Source: Panthera uncia | Lineage: Eukaryota; Chordata; Mammalia; Carnivora; Felidae | Reading direction: 5' to 3' | Length of the DNA: 64,000 nt | Assembly: GCF_023721935.1 (NCBI RefSeq) | Contig: NW_026057588.1 | Coordinates: 16,035,906 to 16,099,905, forward strand | Shown here: positions 1-9,973 of the stretch, one piece after another | How the letters are laid out: each line of letters begins with the position of its first letter | Position numbering within the stretch: the first letter of the stretch is position 1 | Program-made: the position numbers and the translations under genes | The notes under the pieces: generated by a model | Told to the model about the DNA's origin: nothing | The model's input: only the letters and a program-made list of their open reading frames with translations | The model's database searches: none

Positions 1-30
1 GTATGAGACCATTATTTTAAAATATATCCT

Positions 31-251
31 GGGGCACCTAGGTGGCTCAGTATGTTAAGCATCCGACTTCAGCTCAGGTCATGATCTCACAGTTTGTGGG
101 CTAGAGCCCTCTGTTGGGCTCTGTGCTGACAGCTCAGAGCCTGTAGCCTGCTTCAGATTCTGTGTCTCCCTCTCTCTCTCTGCCCCTCCCCCTCCTGGGC
201 TCTGTCTCTCTCTCTCTCTCTCTCAAAAATAAATAAACATTAAAAAAAATT
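31..251 (+). mobile_element. Carnivore tRNA-derived SINE (felid type), full length
   Basis: Head GGGGCACCTAGGTGGCTCAG, then the tRNA-like body, a CT-rich stretch and an AAATAAATAAACATTAAA tail. The flanking sequence aaatatatcct occurs just before the head and again after the tail (about 257), which fits a target-site duplication. Confidence 0.93.
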
Positions 252-861
252 TTTTAAATATATCCTAAGCACTACCCTTATGCCAAATTATTCAGTAAAT
301 TTTTGTATTGGCTACAATATAGTCCACCTATCATCCTTAATTCTTTTTTTATATTACTATGCTTAAGTCGGGGGAAAAAGTCTCTAACATCTTTTCTACT
401 GATGGGAATCTATAGCTATCTACTCCTTTTAAATTTGGATGATCCACCATCTCTCACTGAATAGTTTCTTTGATCCTGAGTTAGAGGATACAAAATGCAG
501 AATGGTCCAGAATCACATAGATAATCATGCTAAACCGGCAAAATCTTTTTAAGTACATAATACATCTTCTTTCTGGTATTTATCGTTCCATGACTGATCC
601 CTGATCTCTCTGTATGCAGGTCCCAACCTTACTCCGACTCAATCCTAAAAGCCTCACAAATCATGGGATCTCAACATATCCTAACACTCAGGTCAGTCAA
701 GTGCCAATCTTATATCCTCCTAGAAAATACAAAGAATTTCTAAGTTTTTCCATGAGTAATCAAATGAGACCAACTTCTCTTAATCATCCCTTCACCATTC
801 TTTGCATGGTCAAACCTCTTTGAGCCTCTTTGAGGATTTAATTTTACTCCATAACTCTTCT
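252..861. other. Non-coding stretch, nothing recognised
   Basis: AT-rich unique-looking sequence with only short chance open frames. If the divergent transcript from about 6.1 kb is real, this lies in one of its introns. I recognise no exon or repeat here. Confidence 0.5.
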
Positions 862-1052
862 CTTTTTTTATTTTTATTTTTTTATTTTAGAGACAGAGAG
901 AACAGGGTAGAGGAGCAGAGGAAAAGCATCTCAAGCAGGTTCCACACTCAGCGTGGAGCCCAGTGAGGGGCTCAATCCCATGACTGCGAGATCATGACCT
1001 GAGCCAAAATGAAGAGTCTAACACTTAATAGACTGAGCCACCCAGGAACCCC
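862..1052 (-). mobile_element. Carnivore SINE, reverse orientation, diverged
   Basis: T-rich tail complement and AGAGACAGAGAGAACAGG on the left, ending in CTGAGCCACCCAGGAACCCC, the reverse of the SINE head. Several substitutions from the young consensus point to an older copy. Confidence 0.85.
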
Positions 1053-1065
1053 TTTCAAAATTAAA

Positions 1066-1169
1066 AAAAAAAAAAATTTTAAGTAGGCTCCAGGCCCAGT
1101 GTGGCACGTGAACTCATGACCCTCAAATCAACAGTTGATGCTCTACCAACTGAACTAGGCAAGTGCCCC
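1066..1169 (-). mobile_element. Short carnivore SINE lacking the CT tract, reverse
   Basis: Poly(A)/T-rich left end followed by a reverse tRNA-like body (CATGACCCTCAAATCAACAG, then CTCTACCAACTGAACTAGGC) and a degraded head complement. It abuts the preceding SINE closely. Confidence 0.7.
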
Positions 1170-1358
1170 TCTTACCATTTTTTGAGAGTGAAATTTGAGC
1201 TTCTTAGGCCTGCTCTTCTTTATAACGCTAATATATTACAGAGCACAACTTGCAAATATAGTCTTCATTAACATTATCACACAGATTTTCAGAAAGAAAA
1301 GGAAGACAGCAACTACAGAGAGTGTCATCACTCTGTCTCATAAAACTAGCTCAGAGAA

Positions 1359-1476
1359 GGGGTGCTTGGGTGGCTCAGTTGGTAGAGCATCAACTTTTGA
1401 TTTCAGCTCAGGTCATGATCTCATGGTTCATGGGACTGAGGGCTTTATGCTGACAGCACAGAGCCTGCCTAGGATT

Positions 1477-1520
<44 letters not shown>

Positions 1521-1592
1521 GCCGCCACCCCCCCCCCCCCCCCCCCCCGCCTTCTCTCTCAAAATAAATAAATAAACATTAAAAAAAAAACA
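1359..1592 (+). mobile_element. Felid SINE with expanded CT and poly(C) tracts
   Basis: Head GGGGTGCTTGGGTGGCTCAG and tail AAAATAAATAAATAAACATT. The flank CTCAGAGAA is repeated on both sides. The internal tract has about 40 bases of (CT)n followed shortly by about 22 consecutive C residues, far longer than in the other copies. Confidence 0.92.
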
Positions 1593-1941
1593 AACTATCT
1601 CAGAGAATCTGATCCACTTAGGTAACAAATTGAAAATATTAACAAAACTCAGTCTTGTCCCTGGTCTAAGCCAGAATTTTATGCATATTTATAACTACTA
1701 ACATCCAATTCTGTTATCGGAAATTATAAATCCATCCCTGTCAGCATAATTTATATTTTAAAAAAGGAAAGAAAAAAAGAAATACAGAATTCTGAGTACC
1801 TTTATTTTATCATTTGATCTCCTGGAATTATACATAAATTTGTATCTGTATAATTCCAAAAGGTGCAAATAGTCAAAAGGTCTGTCAAATCAGTTGGGTA
1901 TCATTGTCACTTCCTTTTTATCCCCACTGATAAAGTTAATT

Positions 1942-2340
1942 TGTATATCAAGGCCCACAAGATGGAGGGTACCCTAGTGGCCCAGCTCATATCACAAATC
2001 TAAACTTTAGTTAGCCTGCACTTAATGGGAAATACCTGTCAAGGAAACCTACCATATACCAATCACAATCCTTCATCTCAGCTTTAGCTAGCTTACCTTA
2101 CCCTAAAAAATAGGACCTGCTAGTCTTATAAGGAAATCCTTGACCTCTTAGCCAATCACACCATTTCTGTGTTGCCTCTTCTAACATTCTATTAAACTCT
2201 CTCTTGCCCAAAATCACTCCAGAAAAGTGTTGCATTGTTTGTGAGGCACAGTACTCCTCCAACCTATGGACTGTTTTCCTTTGAATAAAAGACACCAAAC
2301 TCATTACTAAATTGTTTCAGTTTTGTCATTTGACACTACA
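1942..2340 (+). mobile_element. Solo LTR-like element, probably class I ERV
   Basis: The stretch has the layout of a retroviral LTR. It starts TGTATATCAAGG, carries CAAT-like motifs (CCAATCACA twice), a poly(A) signal AATAAA at 2284, and a pyrimidine-rich U5-like end around CAGTTTTGTCATTTGACA. I cannot name the family. Alternative: a fragment of another old retroelement. Confidence 0.42.
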
Positions 2341-2403
2341 GACATGGAGGTATAACAAAACCAGTGACTGGATTGAATTCCTTTTTCAAACTAAGAGGTC
2401 TTA

Positions 2404-2601
2404 TTTTTTTTTAATTTTTTTTAACGTTTATTTATTTTTGAGAGAGAAAGACAGAGTGCAAGCGGGGGAGAGGCAGAGAGAGACACACACAGAATCCAAA
2501 GCAGGCTCCAGGCTCTTAGCTGTCATCATAGGGCCTGACGCAGGTCTCAAACTCACAAACTGAAGTCCGACGCTTTACCAACTGAGCCACCCAGGTGCCC
2601 C
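2404..2601 (-). mobile_element. Felid SINE, reverse, with target duplication
   Basis: Reverse tail AACGTTTATTTATTTTTGAG at the left and reverse head CTGAGCCACCCAGGTGCCCC at the right. The flank taagaggtcttatttt appears on both sides as a 16-bp target-site duplication. Confidence 0.94.
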
Positions 2602-3480
2602 TAAGAGGTCTTATTTTAATGACTAATTCTTATAAACTTTTCTAAAAAAAACACAATCAGAAACATATGTACAAGGAAAACTTTAAAATAACGTATAGCA
2701 AAATGTTAACAGTGACTACTTCTGGATGCTAAAATTATGAGTACTTTTAAAACTTTCTATTTTATAAGTTCAACTTAGGTTAATAATTTTTTCAAGACGA
2801 CTATGTTAATTTCTTCATCAGGAATCTATAACAATTTCCATTTCAAGCATATTTATAAAAGTAATTGTAGGGTGGGCTATTTTCTACTTATTATGAAAAC
2901 AAACAAGCTGGCAAAATAACTGGTAATAGCACTAAAACCAGTGTGACTGAAATAAACTTACAAAGTCTTGTACCTTGTTTTACTGTATTTCATCAATATG
3001 AGACACTTAAGATTTCCCTATGAATGAGCACAACTCGGGTGACATTTTCAGACTAAATTGTTTCATCCATAGTAGAGGCTTAATAAATGTGGCTTTATCA
3101 TTGCCTTTCTCCAATGAATGCCCAGTTAATGTATCATATTGGATATCATCCTTAAAACATTGCTGAGAAATGCCTATAATAGTTAAACTTTATAATTTAG
3201 CAATTTCTTGAGTACTTTTGTTCATAAACATGAATACTGCATAGCATTATATTTTATATATTTTATATCAGAATATCTTTTTAATTATATAAGATTAATT
3301 TGGATGCAATGTGATTAACAATTTTACATAATACCGGAAATTATTTTTGGGCAAACTCATGCTAAAGTTGACTTCCAGGTGTAAGTTATTGATTCTAGGT
3401 TAGTGATTTAAAACCTGTTTGGGTCATGTACACCTTTGGTACTATCGTAAAATTATATGCTTTTCCCCAGGAGAAATATG
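2602..3480. other. Non-coding stretch, nothing recognised
   Basis: AT-rich sequence without a convincing exon, long frame or recognisable repeat on either strand. It is likely intronic for the divergent transcript. Confidence 0.45.
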
Positions 3481-3484
3481 CATT

Positions 3485-3612
3485 AATAAAATAAATACAC
3501 ACACACACACACCAAAACAAGACAAAACAAAACAAAAAAACAACAACCAATAAAACACACACATACACAAAAACAAAACAAAATAAAATAAAATAAAATA
3601 AAATAAATATAC
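3485..3612. repeat. Microsatellite cluster: (CA)n, (CAAAA)n and (TAAAA)n
   Basis: A CA run near 3496-3512 grades into CAAAA-type units and then a clean run of AATAA/TAAAA units up to about 3607. It is low complexity on both strands and likely length-variable. Confidence 0.9.
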
Positions 3613-3764
3613 AATTGGGTATACAGTTCCAAGGCAAATCATTTAAGGTGAAGGATTCCTATAGACCATCTGAGCACATGGCCCATTTTCTTACTTACAA
3701 TTAACTTCTCATTTTCACTGCTCCTTATTATGAATGTGGAATGACTGAGATGGTTCACATAATA

Positions 3765-3960
3765 ACATTTTTAACATAAGCACTTATTATTGTCAGCCAC
3801 TGTTCTAGTGCCCTGTCAATATTAACTACTAATCTTCACAAAAACCCTTTGAAATTCATATTATTATTTGCATTTTACAAACAATAAGTTATGGAATAGA
3901 AAGATACTGAATATATTATCCAAACTCAAAAACACTCAATGGTAAAACTAAGATTTTCAT
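3765..3960 (+). mobile_element. MIR element (old tRNA-derived SINE)
   Basis: The order of motifs matches the MIR core: GCCACTGTTCTAGTGC, then a TATTAACT..TCTTCACAA stretch, CATTTTACAAAC, and a diverged CCAAACTCAAAAACACTCAA. It is heavily mutated, as expected for an element predating placental radiation. Confidence 0.6.
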
Positions 3961-3976
3961 TTAGATACTCTAGATT

Positions 3977-4305
3977 CGGGGTTAGCAAACCTGTGTAAAG
4001 GACCAGAGAGTAAATATGTTAGGCTTTATGGGCCAAAAGGCAAAATCAAGGATATTATGTAGGTGCTTATTTAATAAGAGAGATAACAAATTTCCACAAT
4101 TCTTTTTATTGATCAAATTCAAAAATTTATTTGTAGACACAGAAATTTGAATTTCATATAATTTTCACATGTCATGAAATACCATTCTCCTTTTGATATG
4201 TTCTTAATTATTGAAAAATGTTAAAACCAATCTTCGTTCACAGGCCATAAAAAAATAGGATACAAGCTGGATTTGGCCTGCAAGGTCAAAGTTTGCTGAT
4301 CCCTG
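3977..4305. mobile_element. Non-autonomous hAT-Charlie DNA transposon (MER type)
   Basis: Terminal inverted repeats are visible: left CGGGGTTAGCAAAC and right GTTTGCTGATCCCTG (complement CAGGGATCAGCAAAC). Flanking octamers ctagatt-like and ctcgagac-like are imperfect 8-bp duplications, the hAT target size. Internal TTAGGCTTTATGGGCC and ATTTGGCCTG are typical of MER1-group elements. The exact subfamily is not assigned. Confidence 0.75.
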
Positions 4306-5700
4306 CTCGAGACTCAGAGACCATTATATAGTCTGAAATCAATCAAACCATCTACCATGCCATTTTTCCACTCGTATCTGAAGAATATCTAAAGTATCTA
4401 ATGTGTAATTCTACCTAAGCATTGGTCTCTTCCTTAACAAATAACTGTGTAATAAAAAACGACTATTTCTGCATCACAAGAATGCTTACACAAAAAGCGT
4501 ACAAGGGGAGGTGTTTCCAAGTGGTTATATGAATATTAACTGTAGGAAGAATTCTGATGAGGAACAGGCAAGGGCAATCCATCCTCATGGTACCATCATT
4601 AATTGGGAAGAGAATGCCCAGGTAAATGTCTAAATCACTATTTTTCAGGGCATTTCAGATGAAGATATTTTATATCCCAAAAAACAAAAATGAAATTTCA
4701 TAAAACAAAGAGAAAGCTCAAAATGACTTTTAGCATGGCTTTGAGATGTGTGACTGTAACAATGTTCTCCTCTCATGGCTCTTCTTTTGGAATACAGCAA
4801 AAATTGGAAGGAAAAGAGAATCATGACATAGTAGGCCTTTCCTGGAGACCAGACAGGCTAAACAAGAACACATCTCCTCATCACTAGCAAGCCCCTCCCC
4901 CCCCATACATAAACATACACTAATGGAAGTATGAGGAAGACTGAATACTGTTGACTCTTCCCTGTATCATAAAGAAAACTCAGGTTCCCAGAAGCGAGGG
5001 ACTGGAGTCTGTTTCTATGTTCACAGCAATTTTCTGTCAACAGAGCTATAAAAATGCTGTGGATCTGTAATACAGGGCTTGCCCTCATAGAGCTGCCAAG
5101 AGGAATCTCCAGAGGAAGTAATCCCACTGTTGCAGCCTCAATATCCTGTCTTCGGTGGCTAATTCCAGCCCTACAATTGCCTTAATAAACACAGGGCTTT
5201 GCTTTTTTAGTTATAACATTCGTTCTAGGTCTCAAATGTTCAACTTCCCTTTGACAGCCATTTTTGTGCACCAGTATTTTTGTGCAGTGTGGCTATAAGG
5301 TGAAATGACACAGGCAGTGAAAGAAAACCCAGTGCAACAATTCTAAGAAACCATGGAATTTACAACTGGGTCCAGAATAGGCTACACTTATGTACTCTAT
5401 GCCTTCAATGCATTAAGCACTAGGCTGGACAACAGACAGGGTGCACCGATGAAGGCAACAAAGGCCATGCTTAGAACAGGGGGCCTCTGTGGTTAACTAG
5501 GGCCTCGAAGTCTTTCACAGGCACAGATGGAGTCACACAGGGATCTTGTCCACAGATTCCTCAGCCCCAGAACTGCAAAAATGACGCTCTATCTTACTAA
5601 AAGTAAAAAAGCTACACTAGGCCAATTTTGATAGTCTCCAGTTGATCACAATAGCAATGTCACTAGTTCACAGTTCACAGTACAACACACCTCACAGTCA
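4306..5700. other. Non-coding stretch upstream of the CpG region
   Basis: I recognise no repeat or exon. Base composition rises gradually in GC from about 4,850 onward toward the promoter. Short frames exist on both strands, but none resembles a known protein. Confidence 0.45.
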
Positions 5701-5784
5701 CCGCTGACCGTGGTCATGTAATGGCTCCGCCCCCACTCAGGCCCAGGAGCCCAATCTGGGCCAGTCAGGGCCTCCCCACCATGC

Positions 5785-5880
5785 GCGCGCGCATACATAC
5801 ACTCTCTGACACACGCATACACTCATGATCACATCCCACATTGGCGCAGGCACACAATCGCACACACACCCACAATCACC
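5785..5880. repeat. CA-rich degenerate microsatellite
   Basis: Alternating purine/pyrimidine stretches (GCGCGCGCATACATACAC, then ACACACGCATACACTC and CACACACACCCACA) interrupted by unique bases. It lies on the left shoulder of the CpG-rich promoter. Confidence 0.75.
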
Positions 5881-5991
5881 TTCTTCATACAGGCCTGACG
5901 TTCCTGCCTCTATCCGTCCCATACGCTCCTGGGAAACTCCAGGCCTCCTGCAGTGAGCCACTCCCGCACCCAGACCCGGGTTTCAACTCAC

Positions 5992-6160
5992 CATAAGGAA
6001 AACGGTGACCGCAAGCGTAAAGGAAAATGAACCAGAGGATGAGGTTCACAAACTCCCCCAGGGCCTATGAGAAACGCAGTCCACTCCGGAACAGCGCGGA
6101 CGTTGACTTAAACACACCGCAGAGCCTGTAGCTGGGACAGCTAGGCTACTAGAGCGCAGC
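5992..6160 (-). other. Candidate non-coding first exon of divergent gene (ZNF529?)
   Basis: On the minus strand the sequence reads CCTTATG|GTGAGTTGAAA, a near-consensus splice donor after position 5992, inside the CpG island. The 5' limit at about 6160 is a guess. In human 19q13.12 the gene starting head-to-head with ZNF382 is, from memory, ZNF529, so I suggest that identity only by synteny. No KRAB or finger exon of this gene is seen in 1-6000, so the rest would lie beyond the left edge. Confidence 0.35.
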
Positions 6161-6230
6161 CCCGTAGACTCCTGGGAGCTCCAGCCCACGCGGGAGTGCG
6201 CAGGCGCAGACGACTGATCCTTGGCCGGGG
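6160..6230 (+). other. ZNF382: Candidate non-coding exon 1 of ZNF382
   Basis: GC-rich sequence inside the island ends in CCGGGG|GTGAGG, a plausible donor at 6230/6231. The next exon (8642) begins after a strong acceptor and carries the start codon, so a 5' UTR exon is required here or nearby. The start position is arbitrary. Other donors downstream in the island cannot be excluded. Confidence 0.4.
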
Positions 6231-6561
6231 GTGAGGTTGGTAGGTCCTAGGGGCTCTGAGGAGGCGGGAACCCCGAGCTCGGGCCAAGAGGGCAGACTAG
6301 GGAGCGGGTCCCAGTGGGGAGGCCAGGGAGGAAACCGGGAGTCCAAGCTGGGCCTGGTAATTCTGAGGAGGGAACCGGAGCCGAGCCCACGGCAACAAGA
6401 CACTTGGATCTGTGAGAGCGGGGCCTCGGGCGTGGTCCGTGGGCGTGACCCTGAGGGTGACAATCGAGTTTGACCTGGAGCGAGCTCCGCGCGGGGGCGG
6501 ATTTTGTCTGTTTTGACCCCAAGGAAGCTCTGCGTTGGGAGCGGGGCCTCAGACAGCCGGC

Positions 6562-6609
6562 GCTGTGTGTGTGTGTGTCTGTGTGTGTGCGCGCGTGTGC
6601 GTGTGTGTA
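6562..6609. repeat. (GT)n/(GC) microsatellite in the CpG island
   Basis: A GTGTGT run interrupted by CTGT and by GCGCGC. The alternating purine/pyrimidine tract could adopt Z-DNA. It lies in intron 1 of ZNF382, just downstream of the promoter. Confidence 0.9.
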
Positions 6610-6660
6610 CCGAATTGAGGCGGCCGCCTGTGCTCAACCTGCTGCGTTGGGGTGCGTGCT

Positions 6661-7912
6661 ACTCTGTGAGATGTTGCGACCGATTGTGTGTGAAAAGTGG
6701 ACGGAGTCCTGTTGCTGCCTGGGGTTCCCTACTTGTGTGTCTCATTTTAGACTAGGTGTGAGCGTGTCTGAGGCTGTAGGTGACTATGGAGAAGCGAAAG
6801 TGATTTTGTGACTTTGCCTGGAATTATGTAATGTGCTGTCTGAGGTTGTAAATGATAGATGGGTACCGTGAGATGGTTTTCAGAAGTAAGTTTGATTGAA
6901 TGTAACCATGCATGTGTTTGCAACCTACTGTTATTATTTGTGATGTTTTTGTGATTGGGAAACTCTTCAGGACTACTGTCTAGTTGGGTGTTTAAGATTT
7001 GATTATCTGAATCATGGTCATTAAACCTGCCTCCAAAATTGTAACTCAATAGCAATTTAGCAAATAGAGGTGTAAGTATTGGAAAGGAAGAGGTAAGATT
7101 TCATTTCCTAGATGGTAAAATTCATTACAGGGAAACACTACACGAACTAAAACCAATGAGTTGAAATTAACAGTGTTCCATGAATAAGCAAGCAGGAATA
7201 AAACAAAAAACTTTTGCCCATAACTAACACTCTCAACACTGATATATGAGTGAGGTTTCCAGCTTCTGGATGAAATCAGTGGCAGAGTCAGTGGCTTCTT
7301 CAGGCATTCCAAGATAATAAAAAGTATTTGGTATACTTTTAACGACAAGGCCACCTCTCATTATAATAATTAAAATAGTTTGCTAATTAAAATATTCACT
7401 GTGGCAGTCAGTACTTCAGACTTCATTCAGCATGGTATCATCCTCTCCCTAGGAAGACTGCAGAGTGAAAAGATTAATGTCTTTTCTAGTTCCATACTTG
7501 TGCTGCTAAAAAGTGTTGTTCAATAGTTAATACTTAAATTAGCTGTCAGTAAATTAATAATAAATAAGTGAATTTTCAGTAATTATGCTTATTAAGTAGT
7601 ATGATACTGGTGAGTCAGTAAAGATTAAGTAGAGGAAATTAAAGTTCAGATATTCTCAAGCATATAGGGATATGTATTATATGATATAGATGGCATTTTA
7701 TATCCACTGAAAAAATATGGATTATATAATAGGTAGTATTGCTAAACAAGAAAACATTCAAGGAAAAAATCTTCACAAGGTAAAAACACTTTAATAGTCA
7801 TATGAGCAACTAAGAAAATTATTTTCAATTTAAAATAGCTAATTTACTAAATAAAAAATGATAATATCAACCAACTAGGAAATTAAAACACACACAGAAA
7901 ATAGACATTATA
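6661..7912. other. ZNF382 intron 1, no recognised element
   Basis: Unique-looking AT-rich intronic DNA between the CpG island and the first SINE of the intron. No exon with convincing splice sites or coding similarity was found here. Confidence 0.5.
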
Positions 7913-8132
7913 GGGGCGCCTGGGTGGCTCAGTCGGTTAAGCGTCCGACTTCGGCTCAGGTCATGATCTCACAGTCTGTGAGTTCGAGCCCCGCGTCAGG
8001 CTCTGTGCTGACAGCTTGGAGCCTGGAGCCTGTTTCGGATTCTGTGTCTCCCTCTCTCTCTGACCCTCCCCCCATTCATGCTCTGTCTCTCTCTGTCTCA
8101 AAAGCAAATAAACATTAAAAAATTAAAAAAAA
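7913..8132 (+). mobile_element. Young, near-consensus felid SINE with perfect TSD
   Basis: Head GGGGCGCCTGGGTGGCTCAG and the A-box-like body GGTTAAGCGTCCGACTTCGG with CpG sites still intact (also CCCCGCGTCAGG). The flank atagacattata occurs on both sides. Retained CpGs and the exact duplication mark this as one of the youngest insertions in the window. Confidence 0.96.
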
Positions 8133-8641
8133 ATAGACATTATATAAGAAGATGCCATCACAGAAAAGAAGTAAAAGGAGCTTATTCTCCCATAATAAGA
8201 AATATGTAAACAAGAACTACAATATATATCTGATAGGCAGAGATTAAAAATGTTAACTGCATTCATCAGGGTGTGGAGAGGTATTTTCACGTGCTGATAG
8301 TAACAGTGTAAATTGGTAGAAAGTCCATGAAGAACTATTTGGAAGTAGATGGTAAAGCTGTCTTCCATGGGAGGTGGAAGGTAGAGCTGCAAAGGGAAAA
8401 GCACAATGTTCCCTCTCCAGCTACAACAGACCGCCTAGATCCATTCTAATTCACAAAGAGACTAGGTTTCTGGTGGTGAGGGAGCAAGATTTGTCCTTTT
8501 TCCCACTAACCTCCATCGTGGATACATGAGAGTGAGCTGAAGCAGTGAAAAGTGATACAGATTTAACTGAATTTTCTGGGAGATCTAAGTCAAATATGGT
8601 TTCACATGGCTCTTTGTATCCTCCCATCTCTGCCTTCTCAG
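8133..8641. other. ZNF382 intron 1, possible old L1 trace
   Basis: Around 8260-8350 the text (GGGTGTGGAGAGG, then AATTGGTAGAAAG and ATTTGGAAG) resembles the 3' part of an L1 ORF2 in plus orientation, but it is too diverged to be sure. The last 25 bases form the polypyrimidine tract of the next exon. Confidence 0.35.
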
Positions 8642-8715
8642 GACTCTTCCCTTTTCCATAAGAAGGGCTCAAAAGAGAAGGTTCATCTCTTGCAAATCTC
8701 AAAGCCATGCCTCAG
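8642..8715 (+). CDS. ZNF382: ZNF382 exon 2 with start codon (codes 3 residues)
   Basis: The acceptor TGCCTTCTCAG ends at 8641 and the donor GTGAGA starts at 8716, so this is a 74-nt exon. Coding starts at ATG 8707-8709 in the context AAAGCCATGC, and only Met-Pro-Gln is encoded before the splice. The reading frame leaves in phase 0 and joins exactly to GGA TCA at the KRAB-A exon (12209). The human protein, as I remember it, also begins with a very short Met-Pro lead before the same Gly-Ser-Val-Ser-Phe, which supports this start. With this exon the full frame totals 550 codons, the length I recall for human ZNF382. The first 65 bases are 5' UTR. No other ATG in frame precedes KRAB-A. Confidence 0.85.
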
Positions 8716-9348
8716 GTGAGATGATGTTTCCTCTCTTTATGAAATAAGTTGTTTTCAGGTTATATGAACATTGCTTCCCAATCCTTAAATTTCCTGGATG
8801 TTGGCATTTGCTTCCATGAAACCGGTCTCCAGTAGGGCAAGCAAGTGGCCTAGGTGCAAAATGTAAGGAGTATTCTCAGGGCCTGTGCATCCCTAAATTT
8901 TGCACCGTATGTTCCTCACCCACCCCATCTAGTTGCAGCCCTGTTCCCAGTTTTTCTTATTCCAGCCATATAAATGTAAGCCTTCCCCACATGTACCTTC
9001 TAGTTGTAGCCCATGTTTACATATTAACTTGATATATCATTCATCATCTCCTTTCTTAAGCTTCTCACAAAAGTACTGCTTGAAAGATGTATTATTTTGA
9101 TTTAAAAGGGAAATATTACTTTAGTGAATCTATCTTATCTAGATACTGATTTGAGATCTAAGTTGTGAGGGGTCAAGGAGCAGACATGGGAAAACCTTGA
9201 TCATCACTACTGACCTAGGTTTTGCAATGATACAATGGGAGGTAGAGTTGGTAAATGACATTATTAGTTTGTGGTAAGATGTTTTGTGAGGTTTCCAAGA
9301 TAGAGATTGCTTGCAAGCTTGTACAGAAAACTGAGATTTTGGGTGCCT
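8716..9348. other. ZNF382 intron 2, first part, nothing recognised
   Basis: AT-rich intronic sequence after the start-codon exon. No coding similarity or repeat family was recognised before the SINE at 9349. Confidence 0.5.
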
Positions 9349-9545
9349 GTAGGTGGCTCAGTCAGTTAAGCGTTTGACTCTTGATTTCAGCTCAGGTCGT
9401 GATCTCATGAACCGTGAGATCATGAGATCAAGCCCCACATTGTATAGAGCCTGCTTGGGATACTCTCTTTCCCTTCCTTCTGCCCCCGCCCGCCCCCTGT
9501 TCTCTCTCTCTCTCTCTCAAAATAAATAAATAAACTTTTTTTTAA
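9349..9545 (+). mobile_element. Felid SINE in ZNF382 intron 2
   Basis: Diverged head TGGGTGCCTGTAGGTGGCTC, body AAGCGTTTGACTCTTGATTT, a CT tract and an AAAATAAATAAATAAAC tail. A short inner duplication (gatctcatga...gagatcatga) occurs in the body. Imperfect flanks (actgagatttt and cctgaggttttt) may be the target duplication. Confidence 0.9.
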
Positions 9546-9751
9546 ACCTGAGGTTTTTGCATTCTCCCTCTCTGATCCTGTCTATTTTATCCAGTTCCTA
9601 CAAACTGTGGGCTGCCAGTGAAAACCTTTCAAGTATTTCAATGCTGTTACAGATTTATTCTTATTTTTTTAGTTTCTTCTAATTTTTTATATGGGAGTGG
9701 AGGAGGATAAAATGCATATGCTAGTCCATTCTTGAACTATTCTACTTTGAG

Positions 9752-9957
9752 GGGCACCTGAATAGCTCAGTCAGTTAAGTGTCTGTTAGTTTCAGCTCAG
9801 GTCATGATCTCATGGTTTGGTTTGTGAGATTGAACCCCAGGCATGGAGCCTGCTTGGGATTCTGTCTCTCCCTCTCTCTCAGCCCCTGCCCAGCTTATGC
9901 TCATGCATGCAATGCTCTCCCTCTCAAAAAAACAAATAAAGTTAAAAAAAAAAAAAG
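9752..9957 (+). mobile_element. Felid SINE with 13-bp target duplication
   Basis: Head GGGGCACCTGAATAGCTCAG and an A-rich tail ending near 9957. The flank tattctactttga occurs at 9738-9750 and again at 9961-9973. Confidence 0.94.
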
Positions 9958-9973
9958 TAATATTCTACTTTGA

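Larger units (their letters stand above)
6000..6660. promoter_or_regulatory. CpG island, probable bidirectional promoter
   Basis: GC content and CpG density rise sharply between about 6.0 and 6.66 kb against an AT-rich background. The site TGCGCAGGCGCA at 6197-6208 resembles the NRF1 motif. No TATA box is evident, as usual for housekeeping KRAB-ZNF promoters. Good donor sites leave the island in both directions: minus strand at 5991/5992 and plus strand at 6230/6231. This supports divergent transcription of ZNF382 to the right and another gene, perhaps ZNF529, to the left. Transcription start sites cannot be fixed from sequence alone. Confidence 0.75.

Noticed and set aside
3485..3612. Regularly spaced repeats as a CRISPR-like array
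   Set aside because: These are simple microsatellite units without unique spacers, and the genome is mammalian.
6149..6637. A 162-residue minus-strand frame across the CpG island
   Set aside because: Low-complexity Pro/Ser/Arg and His/Thr translation of GC-rich DNA and the GT repeat. No domain; CpG islands often have long chance frames.
7924..8118. Many MAQSVK...-like short peptides on both strands (for example here, 18.8, 19.0, 20.5 and 38.6 kb) as a gene family
   Set aside because: They are all translations of the tRNA-derived SINE, which carries a short chance frame from GGCTCAGTCGG onward.
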